Shown here: positions 8,744 through 18,020 of the stretch, one piece after another
Position numbering within the stretch: the stretch's first letter is position 1
How the letters are laid out: each line of letters begins with the position of its first letter
From: Facklamia miroungae
Lineage (GTDB): Bacteria; Bacillota; Bacilli; Lactobacillales; Aerococcaceae
Assembly (NCBI RefSeq): GCF_012396555.1
Contig: NZ_JAAXPS010000006.1
Span: forward strand, 1 to 64,000
Length of the DNA: 64,000 bases
Direction of reading: 5' to 3'
Program-made: the position numbers and the translations under genes
Notes under the pieces: generated by a model
What the model saw: only the letters and a program-made list of their open reading frames with translations
Database searches by the model: none
Told to the model about the DNA's origin: nothing

Positions 8744-8767
8744 AAATCTACCTCCTCGAATCATTAG

Positions 8768-8797
8768 ATTTTACATCAATCTATTTAGAAAGTCTAA
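8768..8797 (-). promoter_or_regulatory. Promoter of the ABC transporter operon
   Basis: On the minus strand TTAGAC (8792-8797) and TAAAAT (8768-8773) are separated by 18 nt, about 25 nt before the permease ATG. Each hexamer is a moderate match to the consensus. Confidence 0.4.
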
Positions 8798-8835
8798 CAA
8801 TAAGACTGTAACTTTTTATTTGTTAATAAAGAAAT

Positions 8836-8888
8836 ACCCATCCTCTAAATGTTACAAATAACTATTCGTAACAAAGATAAGGATGGGT
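8836..8888 (-). terminator. Terminator hairpin after thrS
   Basis: ACCCATCC and GGATGGGT pair at the base, and an inner GTTAC/GTAAC pair extends the structure. On the minus strand the sequence after the stem is T-rich but interrupted (ATTTCTTTATT), so this is a moderate terminator for thrS. Confidence 0.6.
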
Positions 8889-8910
8889 GATTCTAGTACT
8901 TTGAATTACT

Positions 8911-10851
8911 TTATTTTTTGGATTTATTATTTATATCTTCTTGAATCAAAGCAATAAAATCTGCAACTGGCAATGACTCAGAATTATCCTGTCCATATCG
9001 GCGCACATTCACAGTGCCGGAGTCGACTTCTTGATCACCAATTACTAGTTGGTAAGGAACTTTGGAAGTTTGTGCAGAACGGATCTTATAACCGAGTTTT
9101 TCATTTCGCAAATCCATTTCAACTCGAACACCAACATTTCTCAAGGCATGATAAATCTCTTCAACTTTTTCGCCATGTGCTTCTAGATTAACTGGCAGAA
9201 GAACAACTTGGACAGGCGCTAACCATGTTGGGAAGGCTCCCTTATATTCTTCAATTAAGTATGCAACAAAACGTTCCATCGTTGAAACGACCCCGCGGTG
9301 AATAACAACTGGCCGGTGATCATTTTGTCCGTCTTCTCCAACATATGTTAAATCAAATCGTTCAGGTAACAGGAAATCCAATTGAACTGTTGACATGGTT
9401 TCTTCTAAACCTATAGCTGTTTTGAACTGAACGTCTAGTTTTGGTCCATAGAAGGCTGCTTCACCTTCTGCTTCAAAATATTCTAATTCTAATTCATCCA
9501 TCGCTTCTTTTAACATCGCTTGAGCTTTTTCCCACATTTCATCGTCATCAAAATACTTTTCGGTATCTTGAGGATCACGATAGGATAAGCGATAACGATA
9601 ATCAGTAATTCCAAAGTCCTCATAAACTTCCGAGATTAACTGAAGAACACGCTTGAATTCTTCCTTAATTTGGTCTGGACGAACGAAAATATGTGCATCA
9701 TTAAGTGTCATTTCACGAACTCTTTGTAAGCCAGATAAGGCACCCGATTTTTCATAGCGATGCATCATACCTAATTCTGCTATTCGAATTGGTAATTCAC
9801 GATAAGAATGGATATCATCTTTATAAATCATCATATGGTGAGGACAGTTCATAGGTCTTAAAACGAGCATTTCCCCATCCCCCATATCCATAGGTGGAAA
9901 CATATCTTCTTGGTAATGATCCCAATGACCAGAAGTCTTATATAGGTCGGTTTTTGCCATAATCGGTGTATACACATGTTGATAACCTAAAGAAATCTCT
10001 TTGTCAATTATATAGCGCTCGATCGTACGGCGAATCGTTGCACCATTAGGTAACCAGAAAGGTAAGCCAGAACCCGCCTCAGGACTAATCATAAAAATAT
10101 TTAATTCCTTACCTAATTTACGATGATCACGTTCTTTTGCTTCTTCGCGTATGCGTAAGAATTCATCCAAATCCTCTTGATTAAAAAAGGCAGTTCCATA
10201 AACTCTTTGCATCATTTTATTATCAGAATTTCCGCGCCAATATGCTCCAGCTAAGGATAGAAGTTTGAATGTTTTAATTTTGCCGGTTGATGGAACATGA
10301 ACCCCTCGACACAGGTCATTAAAATCATCTTGGGTATAAACTGTTAATACCTCATCTTCTGGTAAGTCGTTAATTAATTCTTTCTTATAAGGATCATCCT
10401 GAAAGATTTCTAAGGCTTCTTGGCGAGACACCACTCGACGTTCAATGGGGTAATTTGCCGCAATGATCTTTTTCATTTCTTTTTCAATCTTAGGCAGATC
10501 TTCTTCAGTAACCTGTTCGTCCTTATCCGTATCATAATAAAACCCTGAATCAATTGCTGGTCCTACTCCAAAATGAATACCAGGATAGAGACGTGTCATT
10601 GCATGGGCCATAAGGTGTGCAGTGGAATGACGCATTATTTGAAGAGCTTCCTCACTTTTATTGGTAATAATTTCGATTGATCCATCCGAATCAATGGGAC
10701 GATTATGATCGATCAGTTCACCATTAAATTTCCCAGCAATTGTTGCTTTCGCAAGAGAGCGCGATATTGACTCGGCAACTTCAAAAGGGGTAACTCCAGC
10801 CGAATACTCTCTGACAGCACCATCCGGTAATGTTAATTGAATTATTGACAT
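8911..10851 (-). CDS. thrS: Threonine--tRNA ligase
   Basis: Class II aminoacyl-tRNA synthetase charging tRNA-Thr, 646 residues, full length. Domains in order: N-terminal TGS domain (1 to about 63), and the editing domain with HSTAHLMAH and CRGVHV metal-type residues (about 74-190). The catalytic core follows, with the zinc Cys in RPMNCPHH, motif 2 [15 protein letters not shown] and motif 3 [11 protein letters not shown]. Last is the anticodon-binding domain from [11 protein letters not shown] to the end. The retained editing domain implies serine-mischarge correction. It is monocistronic, behind a T-box leader that couples expression to uncharged tRNA-Thr. Confidence 0.98.
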   Translation of the reverse strand: MSIIQLTLPDGAVREYSAGVTPFEVAESISRSLAKATIAGKFNGELIDHNRPIDSDGSIEIITNKSEEALQIMRHSTAHLMAHAMTRLYPGIHFGVGPAIDSGFYYDTDKDEQVTEEDLPKIEKEMKKIIAANYPIERRVVSRQEALEIFQDDPYKKELINDLPEDEVLTVYTQDDFNDLCRGVHVPSTGKIKTFKLLSLAGAYWRGNSDNKMMQRVYGTAFFNQEDLDEFLRIREEAKERDHRKLGKELNIFMISPEAGSGLPFWLPNGATIRRTIERYIIDKEISLGYQHVYTPIMAKTDLYKTSGHWDHYQEDMFPPMDMGDGEMLVLRPMNCPHHMMIYKDDIHSYRELPIRIAELGMMHRYEKSGALSGLQRVREMTLNDAHIFVRPDQIKEEFKRVLQLISEVYEDFGITDYRYRLSYRDPQDTEKYFDDDEMWEKAQAMLKEAMDELELEYFEAEGEAAFYGPKLDVQFKTAIGLEETMSTVQLDFLLPERFDLTYVGEDGQNDHRPVVIHRGVVSTMERFVAYLIEEYKGAFPTWLAPVQVVLLPVNLEAHGEKVEEIYHALRNVGVRVEMDLRNEKLGYKIRSAQTSKVPYQLVIGDQEVDSGTVNVRRYGQDNSESLPVADFIALIQEDINNKSKK

Positions 10852-10885
10852 AATTTTTCCTCCTTATAACTTTTCAAGATGAAAG

Positions 10886-11136
10886 CAAAACGTCCCATTG
10901 GTTCATAATAACCAATGGGACGTGTTATAGACGTGGTTCCACCCAAGTTCATTATCTTTAATAAGATAATCTTGTAGAGTTAACGCCTCCGACGTCTCGA
11001 CTTACCACCACTGCTTGGGTCGAGCATAAAAGAAGGGGTAAAGCTAATTATCATTAAGGTCTTTCAGCCAACGACCTCTCTCTAAAAATGAGGGAATTAA
11101 ACTTCATATCTTCTCATTAATTTCTTATCTTGAGTT
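10886..11136 (-). promoter_or_regulatory. T-box riboswitch of thrS
   Basis: Leader RNA of about 250 nt. The T-box core GGGTGGAACCACG (10932-10944) matches the conserved antiterminator sequence that pairs with the tRNA acceptor end. It is followed by a perfect 12-bp terminator stem, ACGTCCCATTGG/CCAATGGGACGT (10890-10923), with TTTT after it. The upstream half (about 11000-11130) has the long purine-rich stem I. An ACC triplet at 11037-11039, matching a threonine codon, is a candidate specifier, but I have not proved its loop placement. Transcription continues into thrS when uncharged tRNA-Thr binds. Confidence 0.93.
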
Positions 11137-11142
11137 AATTTT

Positions 11143-11171
11143 ATTAAACCATCAATTCTAAAAAATTGCAA
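11143..11171 (-). promoter_or_regulatory. Promoter of thrS
   Basis: On the minus strand TTGCAA (11166-11171) and TTTAAT (11143-11148) have an exact 17-nt spacer. They are just upstream of the T-box leader, overlapping the intergenic gap after the 67-residue membrane-protein gene. Confidence 0.65.
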
Positions 11172-11174
11172 GAA

Positions 11175-11378
11175 TTAATTATTTAACTGACTCAATCGTC
11201 CAATCCCTGTAAAACTAGCCAATATTCCTAAGAACATAGGAAAAAGCAAAACGGTCTGCTTTTCAACAAAAAAGTAGAGACCTGCTACAATTATCTGAAT
11301 AATCAATGCGATTGCCAAGACCAATAGGATAAAACGTTGTTCCTTTTTAAAATTAGTTGAATCGAATTCATTTCTCAT
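11175..11378 (-). CDS. Small two-TM membrane protein, unrecognised
   Basis: 67 residues. A charged N-terminus (MRNEFDSTNFKKEQR) is followed by two hydrophobic segments (about 17-37 and 44-60) and a short polar tail (GRLSQLNN). It lies 25 nt downstream of dnaI on the same strand, so it is probably read through from the dnaB-dnaI transcript. I recognise no family and assign no function. An SD-like GAGAGGAT precedes the ATG. It might be a conserved small protein of the group, because the hydrophobic pattern is clean and codon use looks normal. Confidence 0.6.
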   Translation of the reverse strand: MRNEFDSTNFKKEQRFILLVLAIALIIQIIVAGLYFFVEKQTVLLFPMFLGILASFTGIGRLSQLNN

Positions 11379-11403
11379 TAATGATCTATCCTCTCTTTAC
11401 AGT

Positions 11404-12333
11404 TTAACGATTAGCTAACCGACGATTGGTACCGGATAATTCCCATTCCTTTGCCAAAAACTTGATTCTTTCCATAATTCTTGCCGCTTTGGTCACATCT
11501 GAAGCATTTCGACTGGCAGCTAAGTGCACTTCTAATTCTGACATTGTAAAGTTAGAAGTGAAAAAAGTCGGTAAAGACTCTTTCATTCGGTGTTCTAATA
11601 TTACTCCGAGCAAGTCATCTCTCAACCAAGCAGAGTTGGATTCTGCTCCGATATCATCAATTATTAAAATCGGTACTCTTTTAATACGATCAAGCATCAT
11701 AAACAATTGATTGTCTTGACCAATTAAGGCTTTCATTTCGGTGGTAAAGGTAGGGTAATGGATCATTGATACCTTAAAGCCCAGTCCGGCTAAAGCATTG
11801 GCTAGTGCTCCTAGTAGATAGGTCTTACCTACACCAAAGGGTCCGGAGATATACATACCTCTAGCCAAACGTAAGTCCTCTTTAACTTCTTCAATGAAGC
11901 GGGTAACTGCCTGCATTAATTCCAAACGCTGAGGACTCGTTAAATCATATTCTTCAAGATTAGCTTTTTGTACGTCCAAAGCCATCATCCGATTATCAAT
12001 TAAGGCTGCCGTTTGTTTTTCAGCCTGCATGTCCAAATAGCTTTTAGTTGGAACATAAGTCACATCTATATAGTTATAATTTATAAAGAGTTCAGGAGTA
12101 AATCCGGGATTTTGCCCTTCTTTCCCTGTCGCCAAAGCCTCTTTTTCCATCCGATACTCATTAAGTTTAGACAAAGAGTTCATAATCATTTCCTGTGAAA
12201 TCTTTTCTTGATTGACTTCAATAAAGTTTTTGATGGCTGGATAATTTAGAAGATCTTGTGTGATTTCTCGACTAGAAGCTGATTGGGGTATTTGGTTTTC
12301 AAACTTTTGCATCACTTGCTTGATGGATTGCAT
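11404..12333 (-). CDS. dnaI: Primosomal protein DnaI (helicase loader)
   Basis: AAA+ ATPase that loads the replicative helicase DnaC onto DNA during initiation and restart. The N-terminal helicase-binding part (about 1-130) precedes Walker A (GPFGVGKTYLL), Walker B (ILIIDDIGAE) and the sensor motif FFTSNFTMSEL. I prefer the ATG at 12333: it is 9 nt after AAGGGGG, whereas the ATG three codons upstream directly abuts that SD. With this start the gene begins 1 nt after the dnaB stop, implying translational coupling. Length 309 residues is normal. Confidence 0.94.
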   Translation of the reverse strand: MQSIKQVMQKFENQIPQSASSREITQDLLNYPAIKNFIEVNQEKISQEMIMNSLSKLNEYRMEKEALATGKEGQNPGFTPELFINYNYIDVTYVPTKSYLDMQAEKQTAALIDNRMMALDVQKANLEEYDLTSPQRLELMQAVTRFIEEVKEDLRLARGMYISGPFGVGKTYLLGALANALAGLGFKVSMIHYPTFTTEMKALIGQDNQLFMMLDRIKRVPILIIDDIGAESNSAWLRDDLLGVILEHRMKESLPTFFTSNFTMSELEVHLAASRNASDVTKAARIMERIKFLAKEWELSGTNRRLANR

Positions 12334-12334
12334 C

Positions 12335-13852
12335 TTAGTCATCCCCCTTCTTTAAGAGTTTTTGTAGTTGTTTTCGAATTTCTTCTTCTTTAATTTGATC
12401 TGAAGAATTACTTTTACCATTTTCTAATGGAGACTTGGTTGGATCTTCCCCTTGAGGAAACTTTTTCATGAGGTTCGAATGTTCATTTTGAGCTTGACGA
12501 TCCTTCAACCAAGCAGGCACTAATTCTTCTTGCTTTATTTTATTATTAAACCCTATTTTTTTCGAAGATTGACTTGCTTTTTTATCTTTAATTTCATTTT
12601 GCTTAGCTTTAAAGAGCTTTTGCTGATATAAAAAATCAAGGGCTTGAGCTGGGCTAGTTAGTCCTTCTTGTTGCCACTCATTGGCTAAGCGATTAGATCT
12701 TCCTTTTTCAAAATTTGCATGTCCTTCCATCACAATTAAATAATAGACTAAGAAGTTTAAGGTCGATCGGCTGAGCCGAGAATTATCCATCAACTCATTC
12801 AAATAATAGTGTTCTGAACTTGTCGCAAAACCTCCGGCTTCTTCTTTGATCTGATTTAAAAAGGCAGTAGGATTCATCTGTTCACAAATAAGTAAAATTT
12901 CAATTTCTTGAGCTGTAAAGCTTGTGTACTGTGATTGCAATTTGTTTTTCAAATCCGCTAATTCTTCATTAGTTAAACTGAGTGAATCTTCTTTCATTGG
13001 TTGATTATTCATTTGGCGCGCTTTAAAGTACTGATGTTTAGCAGCATATGTTTTCAATAGTTCGAGTTCAATCTGGTGAGTGATTGGATTTTGGGCAAGT
13101 TTGACAACTTGTGCCATCGCTTCTTCATCAAGGCCATAAAACTGACTTAAACTAACTACTTGTAATAAAATCGCTTGACTCAAATCCTGCTTTTCGATTT
13201 GCTTACTAGCTAACACTTGATAAAAAAAGGCTAAATCAAACTGTTTTTGAAAGATCTCTTCATCTGGTTCAAAACTTGCATATTGATCTTGTAATTGAAT
13301 TCCTTCAGTCGCTTCTTCCAACTCGCTTAGCCTAAAGTTCTGATTTTTAGCTTTTATAACTTCTGCGAAGGGTAGGCTAATTTCACTCAAATCCATTTGA
13401 CCTAAATCTTCCTTTTTCCATAAACGAAGCAAGCCATAATAAGCTTCATCTCCTATCTGATTATATAATGCAAGCGATAATTGGGGGTGTTTAAAAAAAT
13501 GTTCAAGTGACAATGGCATCTGGATTTCATAATAGATCGTTTGTCGTGAATAATCCTCATGCGATGCCTCATCTCGGTAGGTTCTAATTAAGTTGACAGC
13601 TTCTAAATGGATCCGTGCTTGATTAAAATCTTGAATACCCATATTAAGTACAGGCAATAGGCGTGAATGCATCATTCGGTATGTCCACTTAAGTTTTTCT
13701 TGAGGTTGATGCGCCAAAGTCATATATAAACTGATAGCTTTAGCTCCAATAATAGGTTGATAAAGTTGAGTCAAACATTGAATTTGCTGGAATGACAAAG
13801 GCAAACCCATTTTAACTTGATAAGGTTGATAAGGATTAATCTGTAAAACCAT
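12335..13852 (-). CDS. dnaB: Replication initiation / membrane attachment protein DnaB
   Basis: Bacilli-type DnaB (not the helicase), which works with DnaD and DnaI at oriC and at stalled forks. At 505 residues it has an N-terminal winged-helix-like region (QPYQVKMGLPLSFQQIQCL). Two DnaD-like helical segments follow; the second is about 305-410, with a Trp-containing ending NEWQQEGL. The charged C-terminal tail is variable (about 415-505). It overlaps the end of nrdR by 17 bp, uses AAGAGGATC before ATG, and is coupled to dnaI. The order nrdR-dnaB-dnaI is the conserved Bacilli arrangement and supports the call. Confidence 0.9.
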   Translation of the reverse strand: MVLQINPYQPYQVKMGLPLSFQQIQCLTQLYQPIIGAKAISLYMTLAHQPQEKLKWTYRMMHSRLLPVLNMGIQDFNQARIHLEAVNLIRTYRDEASHEDYSRQTIYYEIQMPLSLEHFFKHPQLSLALYNQIGDEAYYGLLRLWKKEDLGQMDLSEISLPFAEVIKAKNQNFRLSELEEATEGIQLQDQYASFEPDEEIFQKQFDLAFFYQVLASKQIEKQDLSQAILLQVVSLSQFYGLDEEAMAQVVKLAQNPITHQIELELLKTYAAKHQYFKARQMNNQPMKEDSLSLTNEELADLKNKLQSQYTSFTAQEIEILLICEQMNPTAFLNQIKEEAGGFATSSEHYYLNELMDNSRLSRSTLNFLVYYLIVMEGHANFEKGRSNRLANEWQQEGLTSPAQALDFLYQQKLFKAKQNEIKDKKASQSSKKIGFNNKIKQEELVPAWLKDRQAQNEHSNLMKKFPQGEDPTKSPLENGKSNSSDQIKEEEIRKQLQKLLKKGDD

Positions 13853-14327
13853 GATCCTCTTGCTCTGATGTTTTTGAATGTGATGTTAAGGCTTCTAGTT
13901 CTTTTATAAACATCTCACGCGATTGAAATTCACGATAGACCGAAGCAAAACGAATATAGGTGACTTCATCCAATTCCATTAATAAGGGCATCACAAATTC
14001 ACCAATATCTTTACTAGCAATTTCTTGTTCACAAACTTCTCGAATTCTATTTTCTACGCGACTCACCACTTCTTCCATTTGCTCACGACTAATTGGCCTT
14101 TTCTCTGCGGCTCTAACAATACCACGCAATAACTTGTCACGGTTAAACTCTTCACGGGTACCATCGCGTTTTACAACTAAAAGTGGCGTTCTTTCAATTC
14201 GCTCATAAGTGTTAAAACGAAATCCGCAGGCCATACACTCTCTTCTGCGACGAATGGAAGCACCATCTTCTGCAGGCCTCGAATCGATTACTTTTGATTG
14301 TTGCTGATGACATTTTGGACATTCCAT
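13836..14327 (-). CDS. nrdR: Transcriptional repressor NrdR
   Basis: Nucleotide-sensing repressor of ribonucleotide reductase genes. I start at the ATG of MECPKCHQ, with GGGGGAG upstream; a TTG one codon earlier is less likely. 163 residues. The zinc ribbon has four cysteines: C3 and C6, then C31 and C34 in RRRRECMACGF. An ATP-cone follows (about 49-140; PLLVVKRDGTREEFNRDKL). It binds ATP/dATP and NrdR boxes upstream of nrd genes, none of which lie in this window. First of the nrdR-dnaB-dnaI group. Confidence 0.96.
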   Translation of the reverse strand: MECPKCHQQQSKVIDSRPAEDGASIRRRRECMACGFRFNTYERIERTPLLVVKRDGTREEFNRDKLLRGIVRAAEKRPISREQMEEVVSRVENRIREVCEQEIASKDIGEFVMPLLMELDEVTYIRFASVYREFQSREMFIKELEALTSHSKTSEQEDHGFTD

Positions 14328-14384
14328 CAAAGCTCCCCCTTTCTATAAATACATAGTTAATTCTTTTAAAAGTTTCTATATCTA

Positions 14385-14981
14385 TTATAACTTATTTGAC
14401 AAAGCTTGTAACGCTTGACTCACTTGGTCAGCAACAGACTCTCTATCAAATTGCGTATCAATCACCCGATCGGCTTGAACTACTTTTTCAATCGTTGGTA
14501 TTTGACTAGTGATTTTCTTTTGCGCAGTTTCTTGGTCCATCTGGTCTCGCTGCATCAAACGCTCTAATTGAATAGAATATGGCGCATAAATGACCCACAC
14601 TTCATCAAAAAAATCTTGCCAGCCCACCTCATATAACAAGGGTACTTCTACGAAAATAAAAGGATCATCAAACTTTTCTATTTGGTGTTTGGTCTCATCA
14701 AGAATTAAAGGATGTAGAATTTGATTCAGATCCTTTAAAGACTGAGAGTCATTAAAAACGATGGATGCTAATAGTTGACGGTTTAACTGGCCAGAAGCTA
14801 ATAAAATTTTATCAGAGAAACGACCAACCAACTTTTTTAAACCCTCAGTACCAAACTCGACCACTTGCCGTGCGATTTGGTCCGTATCAATGTAGGGATA
14901 ACCCAGCATTTTTATTTCATGGGCTACGGTTGATTTGCCTGTGGCAATCCCCCCCGTTAAAGCTATTAATTGCGTCATCAT
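14385..14981 (-). CDS. coaE: Dephospho-CoA kinase
   Basis: Final step of coenzyme A synthesis: phosphorylates the 3'-OH of dephospho-CoA with ATP. 198 residues. The P-loop GGIATGKST lies at about 10-18, the substrate-binding region contains YIDTDQIARQVVE, and the lid region is VPLLYEVGWQDFFDEVWV with LMQRDQMDQETAQKKI. Two ATGs are adjacent after AAGGAGG, so the true start may be either. It is 30 nt downstream of mutM and precedes nrdR, the usual Bacilli order. Confidence 0.96.
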   Translation of the reverse strand: MMTQLIALTGGIATGKSTVAHEIKMLGYPYIDTDQIARQVVEFGTEGLKKLVGRFSDKILLASGQLNRQLLASIVFNDSQSLKDLNQILHPLILDETKHQIEKFDDPFIFVEVPLLYEVGWQDFFDEVWVIYAPYSIQLERLMQRDQMDQETAQKKITSQIPTIEKVVQADRVIDTQFDRESVADQVSQALQALSNKL

Positions 14982-15011
14982 AATCCTCCTTATTCTATAT
15001 CATATCAATGA

Positions 15012-15863
15012 TTAACAATAAATTTTTTGGCAATTAGGACAGTAATGTGTTCCTCTTTGAGCCAATTGAATCTTTTCAATTGATGAACCACAATTAACAC
15101 AAGGCTGACCCTTTCGACCATAAACTTTTAAAGCGTGCTGGAATTTTCCTGCTTCTCCTAATGTATTACGATAGGTTCGAATAGATGAGCCTCCCGCTTC
15201 GACTGCTTCGGCAATTACTTGAATAATTGATTGGTGTAATCGTTTAATCTGATGAGGAGGGATTGAGCTGGCCAGACTGGAAGGATGGATACCTGCCCTA
15301 AATAGTGATTCGTCTACATATATATTGCCTAGACCTGCAACTACTTTTTGTTCTAAAAGAACCGGCTTAATAGCTCGATTAATTTTTGCCAAACTAACTT
15401 GAAATTTTTCTAACTTAAATTCTGATTCAATAGGTTCCGGTCCTAATTTCTTATCTCTAAAAAAGACTTCTATTGATTCTTTTTTAATCAGTTCTATCCG
15501 ACCAAATTTTCTTACATCATGATAATTTAAAAGACTGCCATCCGTCATAGAAAATTCAAGATGAGTATGCTTATCCTTTTGATAATCTCCTATCTGATCT
15601 TTAGGAATATACTGATACTTACCTTCCATACGCAAATGCGAAATCATAATTTTATCACTTAAATAAAATATTAAATATTTGCCTCGTCGATCAACCAATT
15701 GTATCTGTTGGTTGGCAAGCTCCATAGCAAAAGATTGGGCTTCTTCAAAAGTCTCCCTTCCAACGATTCTTGGCCAATAAACTCGCGCCTTTTTAATTGT
15801 CTTGCCTTGGACTAATTGATTCAGTCCAAGCATAACAGAATTCACTTCTGGTAGTTCTGGCAT
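15012..15863 (-). CDS. mutM: Formamidopyrimidine-DNA glycosylase
   Basis: Base-excision repair enzyme removing 8-oxoguanine and formamidopyrimidines and nicking the abasic site. It begins MPELPEV, so the catalytic N-terminal proline (after Met removal) and Glu are present. The helix-two-turn-helix region is QKVVAGLGNIYVDESLFRAG, and the C-terminal zinc finger is CxxC-x16-CxxC (CVNC...CPNC). 283 residues. In most Bacilli it directly follows polA. Here about 7.9 kb of other genes lie between them, so it probably has its own promoter in the 15864-15960 gap. Confidence 0.97.
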   Translation of the reverse strand: MPELPEVNSVMLGLNQLVQGKTIKKARVYWPRIVGRETFEEAQSFAMELANQQIQLVDRRGKYLIFYLSDKIMISHLRMEGKYQYIPKDQIGDYQKDKHTHLEFSMTDGSLLNYHDVRKFGRIELIKKESIEVFFRDKKLGPEPIESEFKLEKFQVSLAKINRAIKPVLLEQKVVAGLGNIYVDESLFRAGIHPSSLASSIPPHQIKRLHQSIIQVIAEAVEAGGSSIRTYRNTLGEAGKFQHALKVYGRKGQPCVNCGSSIEKIQLAQRGTHYCPNCQKIYC

Positions 15864-15960
15864 GTTAACAACTCCTCATCCAATCTATTCTTCTATTTTA
15901 TCATGAATTTTATATTTTGTCGGGGTTAGGCTTATTACCGGCCAACAAGCTAATTAAAAA

Positions 15961-15982
15961 AGCCACCTCAGAACAGGTGGCT
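15961..15982 (-). terminator. Terminator of the gtcA-yfhO-DUF2079 operon
   Basis: AGCCACCT/AGGTGGCT stem with a 6-nt loop, followed on the minus strand by TTTTTTAATT. It lies 6 nt after the stop of the DUF2079 gene. Confidence 0.9.
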
Positions 15983-15987
15983 TTTAA

Positions 15988-18018
15988 CTAATGTTTTAAT
16001 ACAACAACTTCTGGACTAGATAGTTCACTCTCGGTATACCCAGCTGCAAAATATTTTTCAATGACTTGCTTTTCCTCAGATTGCCCTTCTAAGATTGGCC
16101 GATTGAATACAACATAATCAATCGTTGAATCTACTTCACGATTATTATGATAAAAGAGGTCATATAATTCTGAAATAGTAGATAAAGGCGTCGTATAGGG
16201 AGAAACTGTGACAACCTTGCTATTTCTAGGGATTTGATCCAATGTCTTTTGGATTGATTGATAGAATTCTGGATTGTTTTGATAAGCTTGATAATCATAT
16301 TTTCTAGGACCAACCAAAGCGGCAAAGAAAGATATGCTGACCAAGAAAGCTAAAGTTACTAAAAATTTTGCAAGTTGATCATAGGAAAACCACTTATTAA
16401 GAAAAATATTCCTCCTATGTTTCTGCCAATTTTCAATCGTAATGATCGACATAAAAAGAATTAAAGTGCTGGTTCCGAAATGATACTGTTTAAACAGATC
16501 CACTTGATAAGGCCAGTCACTTACAAGATTAATGACAAAGAGTGGTATGAGTAACAGATACGTTCGCCAAGAAGACTGCATCAAAGGCAGAAATGCTTGA
16601 CTAGCAAAAATAACTAATAAATATTTTATTTTATCATAGGTAAAAATACTTGCTAGCGTATAAAACGGATTTTTGATAGCATTTATAGCTGCATAAACCA
16701 ACCCCTCTTGGTCTGGAAGCATGAAATTAGCAAAACGACCTGTCATTGCTCCAGTCCCAAAATGACTCAACCAAAAAACCGCTCCTATAAAATAGCTAAT
16801 TGGTAAAACAATCTGACAGATAATAATCGCTCGTTTACTCTCATTAGATTGAGGCCATTGATGTTGCATTAAAAAGTAGAAGCCAATGCAAACCACATAA
16901 ATAACTGCATCTTCTTTTACAGCTAATAACAATAAACTAGCCAACACCATCTTCCAAGGTGATTGACAAAGATTTGCATAGATCAACCACAAAACTAAGG
17001 GAGCTAAGAAACAATTTTCATGATAGTCATAAAATTGTCCTGAAGTCAAAGAAGGCATCCACAAATAAAGCAACAAAAAGACCATGCGTAATTTAGAGTT
17101 CCACTTCAGCTTAGTTAAAATCAAATATAAAGGAATAAGACCCGACATCACAACTAGCACTTGGGCAGCTTGAATGGTCTGAGGACTCGGTAACAACCAA
17201 TAAATCGGCAGGATTAAATAATGAATAGGCGAAAGGTGTACAGCAAAGTGAGAGAGGATTTCACCTCTTTCTAAGCTAGTAATAGGACCCAATCCTTTAG
17301 ACATATTCGCAAACATTTGGGAAAAAATCCCCATATCATAAGTCGGTGAGGCATAAACTAAGACTCTCGCAATTAACCACACCCCTGCTGTAGACGCGTA
17401 TATCAAAAGTGCTACTATTAATAATCCCCATAGCCGAGTAGGACGAGCCCATAACTTAAATTTTGCTAGATTAGAAGAATGAGTTAGAAAAAAGGCTAAG
17501 ATTATACTTAAAATAAATAGGACGAGTAATGTTTTATCCATTGAATTAAACACTACTATAAACTCTTGATCAATTCCTGATTGATGAGAAACGAACATTT
17601 TATATACAATTTGTACAAATATAAATAAACTGCCTACCAAAACCGTTTTTTGTCCCGTTATCTTATTAAAAAATAGATAGGCATAGTAAGTAGTTAAAAC
17701 AAAAAACAACCCGATTATTATAAAAGCAGACGTGCTTTGCCAAGCGGTCAGGAAAGTAAAAATAACTAAGACGAAAGAAAAAGTCGTTACTCTTACATCA
17801 CTTTTTGCAAAATTTATTTCCCACGCCAGCAAAAGCAAAAAGATCAAAACAACCCTACTCAGATAGGATAGAAGGGACAACTGATTATCCAAATCCGTCA
17901 AAAGATTTAATTCGGGGTACATAAGTAAGTTAAGCATTGCTGTTATTAAATAGGCTGACAAGAGATGAAAACCAAGTGTCCAAGAGATTGCTAAATGATG
18001 TTTTTCTTCCATCTTCAA
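15988..18018 (-). CDS. DUF2079 polytopic membrane protein
   Basis: Large membrane protein, 676 residues with more than ten TMs and a short C-terminal extracytoplasmic tail. DUF2079 hallmarks are visible: SPTYDMGIFSQMFANM, HFAVHLSPIHYLILPIYWLL, YDYHENCFLAPLVLW and AVKEDAVIY. This family is GT-C-like in topology, with acidic residues in the first loop. A polyprenyl-phosphate-sugar-dependent transferase role is therefore plausible but unproven. The start is TTG at 18018 (or ATG at 18012), with the SD GAGGAG inside the last codons of yfhO. That spacing indicates coupling to yfhO and to the glycolipid donor made upstream in the same operon. Confidence 0.8.
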   Translation of the reverse strand: MKMEEKHHLAISWTLGFHLLSAYLITAMLNLLMYPELNLLTDLDNQLSLLSYLSRVVLIFLLLLAWEINFAKSDVRVTTFSFVLVIFTFLTAWQSTSAFIIIGLFFVLTTYYAYLFFNKITGQKTVLVGSLFIFVQIVYKMFVSHQSGIDQEFIVVFNSMDKTLLVLFILSIILAFFLTHSSNLAKFKLWARPTRLWGLLIVALLIYASTAGVWLIARVLVYASPTYDMGIFSQMFANMSKGLGPITSLERGEILSHFAVHLSPIHYLILPIYWLLPSPQTIQAAQVLVVMSGLIPLYLILTKLKWNSKLRMVFLLLYLWMPSLTSGQFYDYHENCFLAPLVLWLIYANLCQSPWKMVLASLLLLAVKEDAVIYVVCIGFYFLMQHQWPQSNESKRAIIICQIVLPISYFIGAVFWLSHFGTGAMTGRFANFMLPDQEGLVYAAINAIKNPFYTLASIFTYDKIKYLLVIFASQAFLPLMQSSWRTYLLLIPLFVINLVSDWPYQVDLFKQYHFGTSTLILFMSIITIENWQKHRRNIFLNKWFSYDQLAKFLVTLAFLVSISFFAALVGPRKYDYQAYQNNPEFYQSIQKTLDQIPRNSKVVTVSPYTTPLSTISELYDLFYHNNREVDSTIDYVVFNRPILEGQSEEKQVIEKYFAAGYTESELSSPEVVVLKH

Positions 18019-18020
18019 AT

